A DNA stretch of 64,000 bases from Streptomyces acidicola (GCF_009377235.1 NZ_VMNX01000006.1:1-64000), one strand, 5' to 3'; counted from the stretch's first letter, positions 49,853-59,150 are shown. The notes: generated by a model from the sequence alone, not told the origin. Made by a program: numbers and translations.

Positions 49853-49897
49853 CCGCTCCTACCGGTTGCGGCGTGGATGTGTCGTGGTGATGAACCA

Positions 49898-50725
49898 CTA
49901 CTCCGCCGAGTTCGAGGCGGATGTGGTCGCGCGGTTGGCGGCTTCCCACAGGGCCGTGCCGAGCTCCTGGCTGTGGAGCTGGGCGGAACCGTTGGCTCGG
50001 CGGGTGTGGACGAAGTAGGCGCCGGCAAGGGCCTGTTGACGGGTGGCCAGTTCAACCAGCCGTTCGGCGCCTTGGCGAGGGGTGCCGATGAACGGGCGGG
50101 CGGCGGTCTTCAGGAGGCTGCCGGTGCGGCCCATGTACCGGCCGAAGTCCGAGGCCATGATGCCGGGGTGGAAGTCGCCGGCGTCCACGCCCGGGTTGCG
50201 GCGGTGGAACTCGCGTAGCAGCACTCCTGCGGCGAGCTTGGCACGGGCGTAGGTGCGGTGGCCCGACACACGCGGCTCTCCCGCGAGGGCGGCGGCGAGG
50301 TTGTGCGGGGAAAGGACGGCGTTGCTGTGGGACGGGGAGTTGGTCAGAATTACGCGGCCGGTACCGAGCTTCCCGGCCAGCTGTGTCATCAGCAGCCACG
50401 GCGCCAGGGCGTTGGCCTGGAAGGAGGCGTCGATCCCGTCGTCGGTGAGGCGTGAGGGCATGACGCCTCCGGCGTTGAGGGCCAGTACGTCGATGTTCGG
50501 CACGGCGTGGGCCAACTGCGCGGCCAGACTGCGGGTCTGGGACAGGCTGGTGAAGTCGGCCGTGTAGGTGGGCGCGTGCAGTTCCTCGCCGATGGCCCTT
50601 GTGCGCTTCTCGTCGCGGCCCACGAGGTGCAGCGCGGCGCCTCGGGCGCTGAGGAGGCGGGCGGCCTCGGCGCCCAGACCCGAGCTCGCCCCTGTCAGCA
50701 CAATGGTCTTGCCCGTGAGGTTCAT
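49898..50725 (-). CDS. Short-chain dehydrogenase/reductase
   Basis: NAD(P)-dependent SDR of 275 residues. TGASSGLGAEAARLLSARG at the N-terminus, LNAGGVMPS in place of NNAG, catalytic Ser in TNSPSHSN and YARAK as the YxxxK motif. It belongs to the retinol-dehydrogenase-like group, like the SDR at 37665. ATG at 50723-50725 with AAAGGATG upstream, 7 bp after the NmrA-like gene, so the two form an operon driven from the MarR-type operator region at 51.6 kb. Substrate unknown. Confidence 0.88.
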   Translation of the reverse strand: MNLTGKTIVLTGASSGLGAEAARLLSARGAALHLVGRDEKRTRAIGEELHAPTYTADFTSLSQTRSLAAQLAHAVPNIDVLALNAGGVMPSRLTDDGIDASFQANALAPWLLMTQLAGKLGTGRVILTNSPSHSNAVLSPHNLAAALAGEPRVSGHRTYARAKLAAGVLLREFHRRNPGVDAGDFHPGIMASDFGRYMGRTGSLLKTAARPFIGTPRQGAERLVELATRQQALAGAYFVHTRRANGSAQLHSQELGTALWEAANRATTSASNSAE

Positions 50726-50732
50726 GGGAGCG

Positions 50733-51389
50733 TCATCCTTTCGGCGCGCCGCTGACCGAGAGGCGGTCGGCGGTGGGGCTGGGGGATTCGACGGCGTCCA
50801 GCAGGCACTGGGCCAGGTCGGAGCGGCTGATCGCCAGGGGCGAGGGGGTTTTGATGCCGGGGTGGGCGGACCAGGCACGGGAGGCGGGCTGGTCGGTCAG
50901 CGAGCCGAAGTAGGCGATGGTGAAGTCGAGCCCCGAGGCGGCAAGGATCGCCTCCGCGGTGTCGAAGTCCTGGTAGTCGCGGCGGATGAGCAGCCGGGTC
51001 AGCGCCTTGAGCGGCCACGCGGTGTGCTGTCGTGAGTCGCCGCTTCCCCAGGCCAGTGGCATGGCGATACGCCGTACCTGATGCAGATGCATGGCGGCCA
51101 CCAGATGTGCGGTGGCCCGGGCCATCACCGCGGAGCCGGTACGTGCCTTGAGCCAGAGCGGATTGCCCAGTGCGCTGACGATCGCGTCCTGCCCGTCGAC
51201 AGCGCGGCGTACGGCGGCCAGGTCGTCGCCCACAGCACCCTCCACGATGCGCACCCCCGGCGTCTCCTCCTGCCCTGCACCCCGTCGTACGAGTACGGTC
51301 ACCTGGTGTCCGTGCTCCAGGGAGTGGGTGACCACCTGCCTGCCCAGGCCTCCGTTGGCGCCGACCACGAGGAGCTTCATCTCCGTCAT
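50733..51389 (-). CDS. NmrA-like NAD(P)-binding protein
   Basis: A 218-residue atypical SDR: LLVVGANGGLGRQVVTHSLEHGHQVTVLVRR is the nucleotide-binding start, DAIVSALGNP and the LDFTIAYFGSLTD region follow. It lacks YxxxK, as is usual in NmrA/HSCARG-like and anthrone-oxygenase-neighbour NAD(P)-binding proteins, which sense the redox state or reduce quinones. ATG at 51389, with a second ATG (MKLL) three codons later. It is the first gene of a minus-strand operon facing the MarR gene across two operators, so MarR control of both arms is expected. Confidence 0.85.
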   Translation of the reverse strand: MTEMKLLVVGANGGLGRQVVTHSLEHGHQVTVLVRRGAGQEETPGVRIVEGAVGDDLAAVRRAVDGQDAIVSALGNPLWLKARTGSAVMARATAHLVAAMHLHQVRRIAMPLAWGSGDSRQHTAWPLKALTRLLIRRDYQDFDTAEAILAASGLDFTIAYFGSLTDQPASRAWSAHPGIKTPSPLAISRSDLAQCLLDAVESPSPTADRLSVSGAPKG

Positions 51390-51568
51390 CTCACTTCATC
51401 TGGATCACCAGGCATCTGCGGTGATCGTCCTGGGGTGTTGTCGCTCGGGGACAGTCCTGGTGCTCGTCGCCCCGGCAGTGTGCTGCTCATGATCGACCCA
51501 TCGGGAATCACCAACAGTTTCGGTCTCCCCGGGGTGCAGGGGTCACTGCAAGGTCCACTCCACTCGCG

Positions 51569-51585
51569 TTTCAGCTGGCCTGAAA
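51569..51585. promoter_or_regulatory. MarR-type operator, distal copy at 51.57 kb
   Basis: TTTCAGCTGGCCTGAAA has outer arms TTTCAG/CTGAAA in perfect symmetry but a divergent centre compared with the consensus. It is 74 bp from the proximal copy and nearer to the NmrA-like gene. Confidence 0.55.
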
Positions 51586-51642
51586 CTCGGGGCCCAGTCC
51601 TGCGTCGCGCCCGCTGGGACTGGAGCCTGCCTGGAACTCCAG

Positions 51643-51659
51643 TTAAAGTCAAACTGAAA
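51643..51659. promoter_or_regulatory. MarR-type operator, proximal copy at 51.65 kb
   Basis: TTAAAGTCAAACTGAAA matches the consensus at 15 of 17 positions and ends 24 nt before the start codon of the intact MarR gene, overlapping its expected promoter. Confidence 0.65.
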
Positions 51660-51683
51660 CTTTCCGAGGAGGAACGAGGAGTC

Positions 51684-52124
51684 GTGACCGCCAAGCCCCC
51701 GCCCACCAGCACCGCCTTCCTGCTCGCCGCCCTGGGACGGCGAGCACGCCAGGACGTCGAACGGGCACTCAAGCCGACCGGTTACACGCTGCGCCACCTC
51801 TCAGCCCTGGGTCACCTTTTGAGGGAACCGGGAATGTCCTACAGCGAACTGGGCCGCAGGGCAGGGATCACCGCACAGAGCGCCCAAGCCACCGTCCGGC
51901 AACTGGAAGAGCGCGGTGCCGTCGAGCGCCGCACCGACCCCGGACGAGGCCGCACCGCAGAACTCCACGTCACGGCAACCGGCCAGGAACTCCTGCGAGC
52001 GGGGCGAGATGCCTACGCCGACGTGGATGCCGCCCTGGAACGCGTGCTCGGGAAGCAACGACGCCAAGACCTCACGGGACTTCTCCTGTCGGCGTTGCCC
52101 GGAGGCTCTTCAGGGAAGGACTGA
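51684..52124 (+). CDS. MarR-family transcriptional regulator
   Basis: A 146-residue MarR-type winged-helix repressor: TLRHLSALGHLLREPGMSYSELGRRAG leads into the recognition helix ITAQSAQATVRQLEERG, the wing is VERRTDPGRGRTAELHVT, and the C-terminal helix AYADVDAALERVLGKQRR dimerises. GTG at 51684 has GAGGAGGAACGAGGAG upstream. It is divergent from the NmrA/SDR operon and preceded by two copies of the palindrome that recurs at 36.1, 37.3 and 46.0 kb. It is the only intact MarR gene in the window and probably binds all these sites. No cysteine is visible, so it may sense a phenolic or other small ligand rather than thiol oxidation. Confidence 0.92.
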   Translation: MTAKPPPTSTAFLLAALGRRARQDVERALKPTGYTLRHLSALGHLLREPGMSYSELGRRAGITAQSAQATVRQLEERGAVERRTDPGRGRTAELHVTATGQELLRAGRDAYADVDAALERVLGKQRRQDLTGLLLSALPGGSSGKD

Positions 52125-52251
52125 GCGAGGGCGAACCACCCCCGTTCTGCCCGTTCGGTCAGGGTGAGCGGCCGCGTCGCGGGCTTGCCGGGCGGCTATG
52201 GGTGCGGCGGCCATGAGGGCGTCGGGGGCTGCAGTCCACAGATGGCGGCCG

Positions 52252-52292
52252 GGACCGTAGCGGTCGACGGTCGCAGTCGGCCGCTACGGTCC
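52252..52292. repeat. 12-bp stem-loop in an otherwise empty gap
   Basis: GGACCGTAGCGG and CCGCTACGGTCC are perfectly complementary around a 17-nt loop. It lies in a 345-bp gap (52125-52469) where I see no gene. It could terminate the MarR transcript or be the end of a lost element. Confidence 0.45.
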
Positions 52293-52469
52293 AGGCCCGC
52301 TCGCCGGGGCGGCCCCTGCCGAACCTGCCGTTGTCGCAGGCGTAGAGGACCACCGGGAGGGATCACGTTGCCCTGGACAAGTGGTCGCCGGCCGGGGCCG
52401 GCGGCGTGTGTCCAGGGCGGGGCGGCTCGCTCGCAGCACACGGTGTGCGGTCGTCTGCGGTCTGGCCGG

Positions 52470-52766
52470 TCATCGGTTGGCGACAGCGACAGCGTGGGTG
52501 AGGGGAGGCGGCGGGGTCTGTGACGGCAGGTAGCCGTGGCGGACGCCGGAGGCGCCCTGGTAGCGGGCACGCGCGGGTGGCGTCCAGTCGGCGAGCAGGT
52601 CGTCGTCGAGGTCGTAGACCTGGACGAGGATCGGGTGGCAGGTCGGCGCGGCTCCGGCGCCCGGTCCCCACAAGGGCACGCTCAGATCCCCGCCAGGGCA
52701 TGTGGAGGCTGCGATCAGCAGGTCCACCTCCGCGAACAGTTCGAAGTAGTCCCCCGGCTCGGCGGG
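52470..52766 (-). pseudogene. DUF1989 (urea-carboxylase-associated) C-terminal fragment
   Basis: The minus strand encodes PGDYFELFAEVDLLIAASTC with PGGDLSVPLWGPG, TCHPILVQVYDLDDDLL and a Pro-rich end. This matches the C-terminal third of DUF1989 proteins found with urea carboxylase and amino-acid degradation genes. The N-terminal two thirds end abruptly at about 52766, where an oppositely oriented truncated transporter gene begins. Confidence 0.6.
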
Positions 52767-52769
52767 GCA

Positions 52770-53740
52770 CGGCCCTGGTTCTCGGCGGCCTGCTGACCGA
52801 ATACCTCAACTGGCGCTGGACGTTCTTCATCAACGTCCCCATCGCCGCTCTCGCAGCCCTGGGCGCCTGGAAGACCGTGCACACCCGCCGCACGGCCCAC
52901 AGCACCATGAGCCTAAACATCCCCGGGGCCGTTCTGGCCACTTTCGGCCTGGTCGGGCTGGTCTACGGCTTCTCCTCGGCCGAGACCAACGGCTGGACCT
53001 CCCCGATCACCATCGCCGCCCTGGCCCTGGCCGTAGCCCTGCTGATCGCCTTCGCTGCCGTCGAGACCCGTCACCGAAACCCCCTGTTGCCCCCACGCGT
53101 CGTGTGGGACCGCACCCGCGGCGGCGTCTACCTCGCCCTCGGTCTGGCCACCATCGGCATGTTCGGCCTGTTCCTGTTCATGACCTACTACCTGCAGACA
53201 GTCCGCGGCTACAGCCCCGTCCTGAGTGGCCTGGCCTTCCTCCCCCTGGTGGCCGGCATGATGATCGGCTCCACGCAGATCGGCGCCCGCCTCATGCTGC
53301 GCGTGCCGGCCCGGACGCTGATGGCCCTCAGCCTTCTCGCCACCGCCTCCGGTATCGCCTCACTGACCGCGATCAGCGAAGACAGCTCCTGCACCGCCCT
53401 CATCCTGCCCGCCATGACCGTGGTCGGACTCGGCCTGGGCACCGCCACCATGCTCGCCATGGCACTGGCCCCGCACGGCGTCAAGGACGAGGACGCCGGT
53501 GTCGCTTCCGCGATGATCAACACCTCCCAGCAGGTCGGCGGCGCCATCGGCACCGCACTCCTGCCCACCATCGCCGCCGGCGCCACCCACACCTCCACCG
53601 CACACCACCCCGGCGCCCAAACCGACGCGGCCCTGATCCACGGCTACACCACCGCCTTCACCTGGGCCGCAGCACTCGTCGCCCTGGCAGCCATCCTGTC
53701 CTTCGCGATCCTGCGATCAGGCCGTCTCCACGACCACTGA
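52770..53740 (+). pseudogene. DHA2-type MFS exporter, N-terminally truncated
   Basis: The frame begins inside the family motif at LVLGGLLTEYLNWRWTFFIN and continues intact for about 320 residues to the normal C-terminus (helices 6-14, with GFSSAETNGWTSP, TYYLQTVRGYSPVLSGL and MINTSQQVGGAIGTALL). The first 150 or so residues with helices 1-5 and the start codon are deleted. The remaining frame is undamaged, so the truncation is probably recent. Confidence 0.8.
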
Positions 53741-53866
53741 CCTTCCTACCGAACGCCCACAACCCCACCGCACACGAACGGCCAGCAACCCGGATGTCGT
53801 TGTACACCTGATCGTCCCCACCACGTACGGGCGAATGCGGCCAGTTCCTGATGCGGTCACGCGGTC

Positions 53867-53990
53867 GAAGTCCAGGCGGTCCGCCGCCCGCAACCGGTCC
53901 AGCAGCACCTGCTGGAGTTCCTCCCACACACCGGCCTCCTGCCATTCGGCCAGCCGCCGCCGGCACGTAGGCCCGGAACCAAACCGTCAT
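53867..53990 (-). pseudogene. IS5-type transposase internal fragment
   Basis: On the minus strand, CRRRLAEWQEAGVWEELQQV and LLDRLRAADRLDFDRV match the segment of IS5-group transposases between the helix-turn-helix and the first catalytic Asp. Flanking transposase sequence is missing. It is from a different IS5 subgroup region than the remnant at 35.2-35.5 kb. Confidence 0.65.
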
Positions 53991-54249
53991 GGTCACACCC
54001 ACGAGGCACGGGATCACGTACATCTCCACCGTGCCGCAACAAGATCTTTCTGCAAGGAGTGGTGCACCGGGCTCGTCGTGCCGGTGCGCCGTCCGCGAGG
54101 GCGCGCCGGGTCGGGCGTACGAGCAGATGTCCTGTCAGCCGCCGGACTCGAGGCCGTCCGAAGGCGGCTGGTACGGGTCCTGGTCTGGGTGGGGCGATGT
54201 CGGGTCTCGGGCCTGTGCCGAGACGGGCTTCGACGGCGGCCCGCCCGGA
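53991..54249. other. Gap before the export operon's end, nothing recognised
   Basis: About 260 bp between a transposase scrap and the end of the ABC permease gene. No motif-bearing frame and no clear terminator seen. Confidence 0.35.
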
Positions 54250-55530
54250 CTACGTCGACGCCAGGGCTTCGGTCGGGGTCATCCGGGAAGCTCGCACGGA
54301 GGGATAGACGCCCGCCGCGATGCCGACCAAGAGCGCGCCGAAGCAGCCGCCCGCCACGGCGAGGAGGGGCACGACCGGAGACCAGCCCTGGTAGGTGGCG
54401 TAGCCGACCGTGGCGAGGATGCCCAGCAGGGTTCCGGCCAGGCCGCCCAGGCCGGACAGGGCCGCGGACTCGGTGAGGAACTGGCCTCGGATCTGTCCCC
54501 GGCTGGCCCCCAGCGCGCGGCGCAGCCCGATCTCGCGGCGGCGCTCCAGCACCGAGATGAACATGGTGTTGGCGACGCCGATCCCGCCGACGAGCAGGGC
54601 GACCGCGGCCAGCCCCAGGAAGAGCGAGGAGTACGAGTTCTGGGTGGCGCGTTTGGCGGCCAGCGCATCGGAGGGGCGGCTGACGGTGACCTGTCCGGGC
54701 AGTTCGGGGTGGACCGTGGCCGCGAGCACCTCTCGGACGGCCTCCAGTTTGGATTCCTGCGCCCGGACGTAGATCACGGTGGGGTGACCGTCGAACCTCA
54801 GCAGCTTTCGAGCCGCGGACCAGCCCACGAGGACGGTCTGGTCGAGGTCCTGTGCCAGGGGGAGAGGGTCGAGGATGCCGATCACGGTGAACCATCGCTT
54901 GTTGATGTAGATCTGCGGAGCCGGTTCTCCGGGGGCGATCTCGCCGAACCCGAGGCGGGTGGCGGCCCGGGAGCCCAGCACCGCGGTGGGGAACCGCTCG
55001 TCGGCACGGCTGAAGAACCGGCCCGAGGCCACGGCGCCGGTGACCGCGTCCAGCAGGTCGCGCTGGGCGGCCAGAACGGTCAGACCTGAGAAGTCGCGGC
55101 CGTCGATGCGGTCGGAGCGGCGGACGACGGCATGGGTGTTGGCGACCGCGCTCACCTTGGAGACCGGGCCGATACGGCGCACCATGCCGATCGACTCCTC
55201 GGGCAGCAGTACGGGGGACTGCTGGTCGGGGATGGGTTCCGCACGCAGCATGTTGGTGCCGAGCGCGGACATCTCGTCCATCAGTGCCTTGTGGCTGGAA
55301 GCCGGGATGCCGGTCACCACGATCATCGTGGCGATGCCGATGGAGATGCCGAGCGCCGACAGGGCGGCGCGCAGTTTGCGGGTACGGATGCCCAGCAGGC
55401 CCAGGCGGAGGAGATCACCGGGTGCCAGGCGGACCGGCCTGATGCTCGCCGCGCCGCCGCCGACGGTTTTCCCGGTGGGGTGGGCCGTGCCTGTTGCGTG
55501 GGGGCGGGAGTGGGAGGACCGGTGGTTCAT
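54250..55530 (-). CDS. MacB/FtsX-type ABC permease
   Basis: A 426-residue permease of the MacB/LolCE type. One transmembrane helix near residue 55 ([20 protein letters not shown]), a large extracytoplasmic MacB periplasmic domain, then three C-terminal helices with the conserved [34 protein letters not shown] segment. ATG at 55528-55530 overlaps the ATPase stop codon (ATGA). With the ATPase, adaptor and lipoprotein upstream it forms a tripartite-like exporter or envelope-stress machine. A C-terminal scrap of a paralogue lies at 39 kb. Substrate unknown; peptide antibiotics are typical for the family. Confidence 0.9.
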   Translation of the reverse strand: MNHRSSHSRPHATGTAHPTGKTVGGGAASIRPVRLAPGDLLRLGLLGIRTRKLRAALSALGISIGIATMIVVTGIPASSHKALMDEMSALGTNMLRAEPIPDQQSPVLLPEESIGMVRRIGPVSKVSAVANTHAVVRRSDRIDGRDFSGLTVLAAQRDLLDAVTGAVASGRFFSRADERFPTAVLGSRAATRLGFGEIAPGEPAPQIYINKRWFTVIGILDPLPLAQDLDQTVLVGWSAARKLLRFDGHPTVIYVRAQESKLEAVREVLAATVHPELPGQVTVSRPSDALAAKRATQNSYSSLFLGLAAVALLVGGIGVANTMFISVLERRREIGLRRALGASRGQIRGQFLTESAALSGLGGLAGTLLGILATVGYATYQGWSPVVPLLAVAGGCFGALLVGIAAGVYPSVRASRMTPTEALAST

Positions 55531-56237
55531 CGCGGGGTTCCCGTCCGGACGGCGGTGACGGCATGCTCTGCGGTGTCCGTGACGAGGCGGCCGTCGAGGA
55601 TCTCCACCCGGCGGGGCAGTTGTGCGGCGATGTCCCGGTCGTGAGTGATGATCGCGATGGTGGTGCCTTCCTGGTTCAGCCTGGTCAGCAGGTCCAGGAC
55701 GGCGTTTCCGTTGGCGGTGTCGAGCGCCCCTGTGGGTTCGTCGGCGAGTACGAGTGCGGGCTCGTTGACCAGGGCGCGGGCGATGGCGACCCGCTGCCGC
55801 TCCCCTCCGGAGAGTTGGTGCGGCAGATGGCCGGTCCGGCGTGCCAGGCCGACCCGCCCCAGGGCCTCGGTGGCCAGGGAGCGTCTGCGTCGCCTGGGCA
55901 CGCCCGCGTAGAGCAGACCGGTGGCGACGTTCTCCGCGGCGGTGAGCCCGTCGGTCAGGTGGAACTGCTGGAAGACGAAGCCCAGCCACCGCCCGCGCAG
56001 GGCGGACAACTGGCGGTCCGACAGGCCGGCGGCGTCCTGGCCGCCGATCGTCACACTGCCCCCGGTGGGCCGGTCCAGAGTGCCCATGATGTTGAGCAGC
56101 GTGGACTTGCCGGATCCGGACGGGCCCACGATGGCGAGGAGTTCGCCCTGCTCGATGGTCAGGGAGACATCGTCGAGGGCGCGTACGCCGCCCGGGTAGG
56201 CCATGGTCGCGCCTCGGACGGTGAGGACCGGGGTCAT
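55527..56237 (-). CDS. MacB/LolD-type ABC ATPase
   Basis: A 236-residue ATPase of the MacB/LolD family: Walker [22 protein letters not shown]-loop [17 protein letters not shown], signature [15 protein letters not shown], Walker [14 protein letters not shown] and switch His in AIITHDRD. Length and motifs are complete. It overlaps both neighbours by 4 nt, so the permease, ATPase and adaptor are translated together. It energises the permease, probably by mechanotransmission rather than classical substrate transport. Confidence 0.94.
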   Translation of the reverse strand: MTPVLTVRGATMAYPGGVRALDDVSLTIEQGELLAIVGPSGSGKSTLLNIMGTLDRPTGGSVTIGGQDAAGLSDRQLSALRGRWLGFVFQQFHLTDGLTAAENVATGLLYAGVPRRRRRSLATEALGRVGLARRTGHLPHQLSGGERQRVAIARALVNEPALVLADEPTGALDTANGNAVLDLLTRLNQEGTTIAIITHDRDIAAQLPRRVEILDGRLVTDTAEHAVTAVRTGTPR

Positions 56238-57568
56238 GAGGCGCTCTCCACTTTCACTCCCGCGGCGATGCCCGGGCCGCTGACCTCCACCAGCCCCTTG
56301 GCGAACAAGCCGGTCTCGACGGGGAGGAGTTTGCCTTCCGGGGTCCGCAGGGCGTAGCCGCCCTCGCTGAGGGCGAGCAGCGCGCCGACCGGGACGGTGA
56401 GGACGCCCTTGCGGGTCTCGGCGGCGAACTGCACCTGGACTTTCGCGGCATCCACCTCCTGTACGGCGTCCGCGTCCTGGAGCGAGACGGTGACGCTGAG
56501 CTGCTGGGACGGATCGCCGCTGCCGCCGCCCTCGGCATCCGCAGCGCCCTGGATGATCGTGCTGATCGCGGAGACCTTGCCAGGGGTCGCGGACTGGTCG
56601 GGCAGGGTCACGCTCACCTTCTGCCCCTTCTTGATCGAGCCGACGTCGAGGGCGTCCACCGGTATGGTCACCGTTTTCGTGGTGGCGGTGATGGTCAGCA
56701 GGTCCGCCGACGCGTCGGTGCCGAGCTGGGCGTTGACCTTGCCGACCCGGGCCGCACCTGTCGTCACCACGACATCGTTGACGTCGAGGACACCGGTCGG
56801 CTCCATGCCGGCCGTTGGCTGCCAGCGCTTGATGGCATCGATCAGGGAGGCGGTGAGAACGCCGTCGCCTTCCTTGACCGTGACCGCGCGGGGCGGCGTA
56901 CTGTCCGTGCCCGGGCGGGGCGACGCACTCGGCCGGCCGGCTCGCTCGTCGGCGCTCTTGCCCGCCCCCGAAGGGCCCGGTGAGGCATCGGGGTCTTTGT
57001 CTTCTGTCTGCGGCTCCTCGTCGGTGGAGGCACCGGAAGCGGGCGCCTGCGGCCGCACGGTGGTGCCCGTGGCGGGCTGGGAGCCGATGTCGTAGCCGAG
57101 CGCCTTGAGGTTGTCGGCGACCACCCGCACGTCCCGTCCCACCGACCCGATGGTGTCGAGCGTGCGGTACAGCGGTGTGCTGCCGTAAAAGACCACGGCA
57201 GGCCGGTCGTTGACTCGGTACAGCTGCTTGCCGCGGGTGACGCTCGCGCCGACGGCGGGTAGCCAGGTGACCTTGCCGCCGTCGCTGCCCTTGACGATCC
57301 GGGCCGCGCCGAATCCCAGGGTGCCCTCCATCTCCCTGGTGTCCGACAGATCAGTTCTGGAGACGGCGACGATCGTGGCCTTCGGCCGCTGCTTCGAGCC
57401 GGTGTCCCCTTCCTTGCCGCCGCCCGCCCACACCAGGCCCGCGCCGACGCCGACCGTGAGCAACACGGCCGTGGCGACGGCCAAGGACGTGGCCTTGCGG
57501 CGAGGGGAACGTCGACCACGGACGCTTCCGGGCCGGCCGTCCCTTTCGGACTCGGAGTGCTCAGTCAT
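56234..57568 (-). CDS. HlyD/MacA-type adaptor with split peptidoglycan-binding-like domain
   Basis: A 444-residue membrane-fusion adaptor: N-terminal signal anchor (about residues 28-50), the lipoyl-like segments [20 protein letters not shown] and [18 protein letters not shown], and a C-terminal beta-barrel region with [22 protein letters not shown]. Between them a peptidoglycan-binding-like unit is visible, [17 protein letters not shown] and, after about 70 residues of acidic, Pro/Ser-rich insertion, [19 protein letters not shown]. Adaptors of this type link MacB-like permeases to the cell wall in Gram-positive bacteria. ATG at 57566-57568 overlaps the lipoprotein gene by 8 nt. Confidence 0.88.
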   Translation of the reverse strand: MTEHSESERDGRPGSVRGRRSPRRKATSLAVATAVLLTVGVGAGLVWAGGGKEGDTGSKQRPKATIVAVSRTDLSDTREMEGTLGFGAARIVKGSDGGKVTWLPAVGASVTRGKQLYRVNDRPAVVFYGSTPLYRTLDTIGSVGRDVRVVADNLKALGYDIGSQPATGTTVRPQAPASGASTDEEPQTEDKDPDASPGPSGAGKSADERAGRPSASPRPGTDSTPPRAVTVKEGDGVLTASLIDAIKRWQPTAGMEPTGVLDVNDVVVTTGAARVGKVNAQLGTDASADLLTITATTKTVTIPVDALDVGSIKKGQKVSVTLPDQSATPGKVSAISTIIQGAADAEGGGSGDPSQQLSVTVSLQDADAVQEVDAAKVQVQFAAETRKGVLTVPVGALLALSEGGYALRTPEGKLLPVETGLFAKGLVEVSGPGIAAGVKVESAS

Positions 57569-58217
57569 CGCCGCCGAACGCCTCCATCCGGCACTTGCCC
57601 TCGACACGGGCCTGCTCGGCGGCGGACAGGGAGGACTCACCTCGATAGTTCCAGCCGCTGCCGTCGGGCAGACCGTCGACCTTGAGTCCCTCGCGGTTCA
57701 GGCACTCGATCTGGGCGCGGAATTGGTCCATGTAGTCGGGGTTCGTCTTCGGATCGAGCTCCGGCGGCGGCAGCGGCCTCTTCCCGCCGCACTTCTTCTC
57801 CGCGGCGGGATACTTGGACACGTCGACGTTGGGGTACCAGTACTGCGACGGGTCCCCGGCGAACTTGCCGGCCCATTTCTCCATGGCACCAGCCTTTTGA
57901 ATCGGCACCCCGTTGTCCTTCAGACACGACAGGTAGGGCTGAAACATCTCCAGCTTCTCCGCCTCCGTGGTGTCGAGCCGCTCCTGAGGGGCACCAGTCG
58001 CGGAATCGGCCTCGCCCGACGGCTTCTTCTTGTTCCCTCCTCCCGCATCGGAGACGGACGCCACGTCATCGTCCTGGCCGCCGCTCTTGTCGCTGCTGTC
58101 CGAGCCTGTGGAACAGCCGGTGACCAGTAAGAGAGCCGTCATGGTGCAGGCGGCGGCCAGGACGGACCGTCGCGGGCGCCGTACGGCGCCGGGGAAGCTG
58201 GTTGCGGAATTCGCCAT
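57561..58217 (-). CDS. Secreted lipoprotein of the MacAB-like operon
   Basis: A 218-residue predicted lipoprotein. Signal peptide with a twin-arginine-like basic start (RRPRRSVLAAACTMTALLLV) and lipobox LVTGC with the acylated Cys near residue 35, then an acidic, Gly/Ser-rich linker and a C-terminal domain with four spaced cysteines (LSCLKDNG, KKCGGK, IECLNREG, GKCRMEAF) that probably form two disulfides. It is first in the export operon and overlaps the adaptor gene. No family name recognised; it could sense envelope damage or deliver substrate to the exporter. Promoter is divergent from the two-component system. Confidence 0.82.
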   Translation of the reverse strand: MANSATSFPGAVRRPRRSVLAAACTMTALLLVTGCSTGSDSSDKSGGQDDDVASVSDAGGGNKKKPSGEADSATGAPQERLDTTEAEKLEMFQPYLSCLKDNGVPIQKAGAMEKWAGKFAGDPSQYWYPNVDVSKYPAAEKKCGGKRPLPPPELDPKTNPDYMDQFRAQIECLNREGLKVDGLPDGSGWNYRGESSLSAAEQARVEGKCRMEAFGGDD

Positions 58218-58438
58218 GCCACGATCGTCGACCGCCCCTGTGAGGAAGTTGTTAGGGCCGGGGGCAACTCAGCCGAGCGGCCCGCCGACGGCCGGAAGCA
58301 CCGACCGGAGGATGGGGAGGTCTCTTCGCAGCCTGCGATGTCCGGCGCGTGATGGCACACGGATGTTAGGAATTCGGCATGGTGCGAGATCAGTCTCTCC
58401 ACCCCTTTCTTCGCCCGTTGACGGTGTTCCTGCGCGTC

Positions 58439-58444
58439 TAACAT
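58439..58444 (+). promoter_or_regulatory. -10 hexamer TAACAT upstream of the OmpR-type gene
   Basis: TAACAT ends 7 nt before the ATG at 58452 and no ribosome-binding site intervenes, again suggesting a leaderless or very short leader transcript. Confidence 0.45.
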
Positions 58445-58451
58445 CGGCGCC

Positions 58452-59150
58452 ATGTGCGCGTATGTGCTGGTGGCAGAAGACGACGAGACCCAGGCCGCGT
58501 TGGTCCGCAGCTACCTCGAACACGAAGGTCACATCGTCACCGTCGTCCATGACGGCCGAGCGGCGATCGATGAGGTCTTCAGGCAGCCGCCCGACCTGCT
58601 CGTGCTCGACTGGATGCTGCCCGACATGGACGGGCCCGCGGTGTGCCGCCGGATCCGCGGCCAAGGCGACCTGCCGGTGCTGATGCTGACCGCCCGCTCC
58701 ACCGAGGAGGACCTGCTGCGAGGTCTGGAACTGGGCGCGGACGACTACATGACCAAGCCTTACAGTCCACGCGAACTGGTGGCCAGGGTCCGAACCCTGC
58801 TGCGGCGCGCCCGGCCGTCGGCCTCCGGCGAGCAGCGGGCGCTGCGCGTCGGCCCGCTCGTCGTGGACCCGGCCAGGCACGCCGTGACCTGTCGTGACCG
58901 GCCGGTGTCCTGCACTCCGGGCGAATTCCGGATCCTTGAGGCCATGGCCGCGGCGCCGGGCCGGGTCTTCTCCCGACGCCAGTTACTGGAGTGCACACGA
59001 GGTTACGACCGGGCCTCGACCGAACGCGCCGTCGATGTGTACATCGTGAACCTGCGCAAGAAGGTCGAGATCGACCCGCGCGCCCCGGAACTGTTGCTGA
59101 CCGTGTTCGGCGTCGGCTACAAGCTGGCCGGTGGCCGCCGTGGCGCGTAG
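58452..59150 (+). CDS. OmpR-family response regulator
   Basis: A 232-residue response regulator: receiver domain (residues 3-118; acidic pair EDDE, phospho-acceptor in LLVLDWMLPDMDG, Lys in TKPYSPRE) and a winged-helix output domain (about 130-228; SCTPGEFRILEAMAAAPGRVFSRRQLLE, DVYIVNLRKKVE). ATG at 58452. Divergent from the lipoprotein/adaptor/ATPase/permease operon and overlapping the kinase gene. The arrangement matches envelope-stress or peptide-antibiotic-responsive systems that switch on an adjacent exporter. Confidence 0.94.
   Translation: MCAYVLVAEDDETQAALVRSYLEHEGHIVTVVHDGRAAIDEVFRQPPDLLVLDWMLPDMDGPAVCRRIRGQGDLPVLMLTARSTEEDLLRGLELGADDYMTKPYSPRELVARVRTLLRRARPSASGEQRALRVGPLVVDPARHAVTCRDRPVSCTPGEFRILEAMAAAPGRVFSRRQLLECTRGYDRASTERAVDVYIVNLRKKVEIDPRAPELLLTVFGVGYKLAGGRRGA

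Noticed and set aside
35500..54000. Integrated prophage or intact integrative element
   Set aside because: There are transposase scraps and decayed genes but no integrase, phage structural genes, or flanking tRNA with attachment-site repeats.
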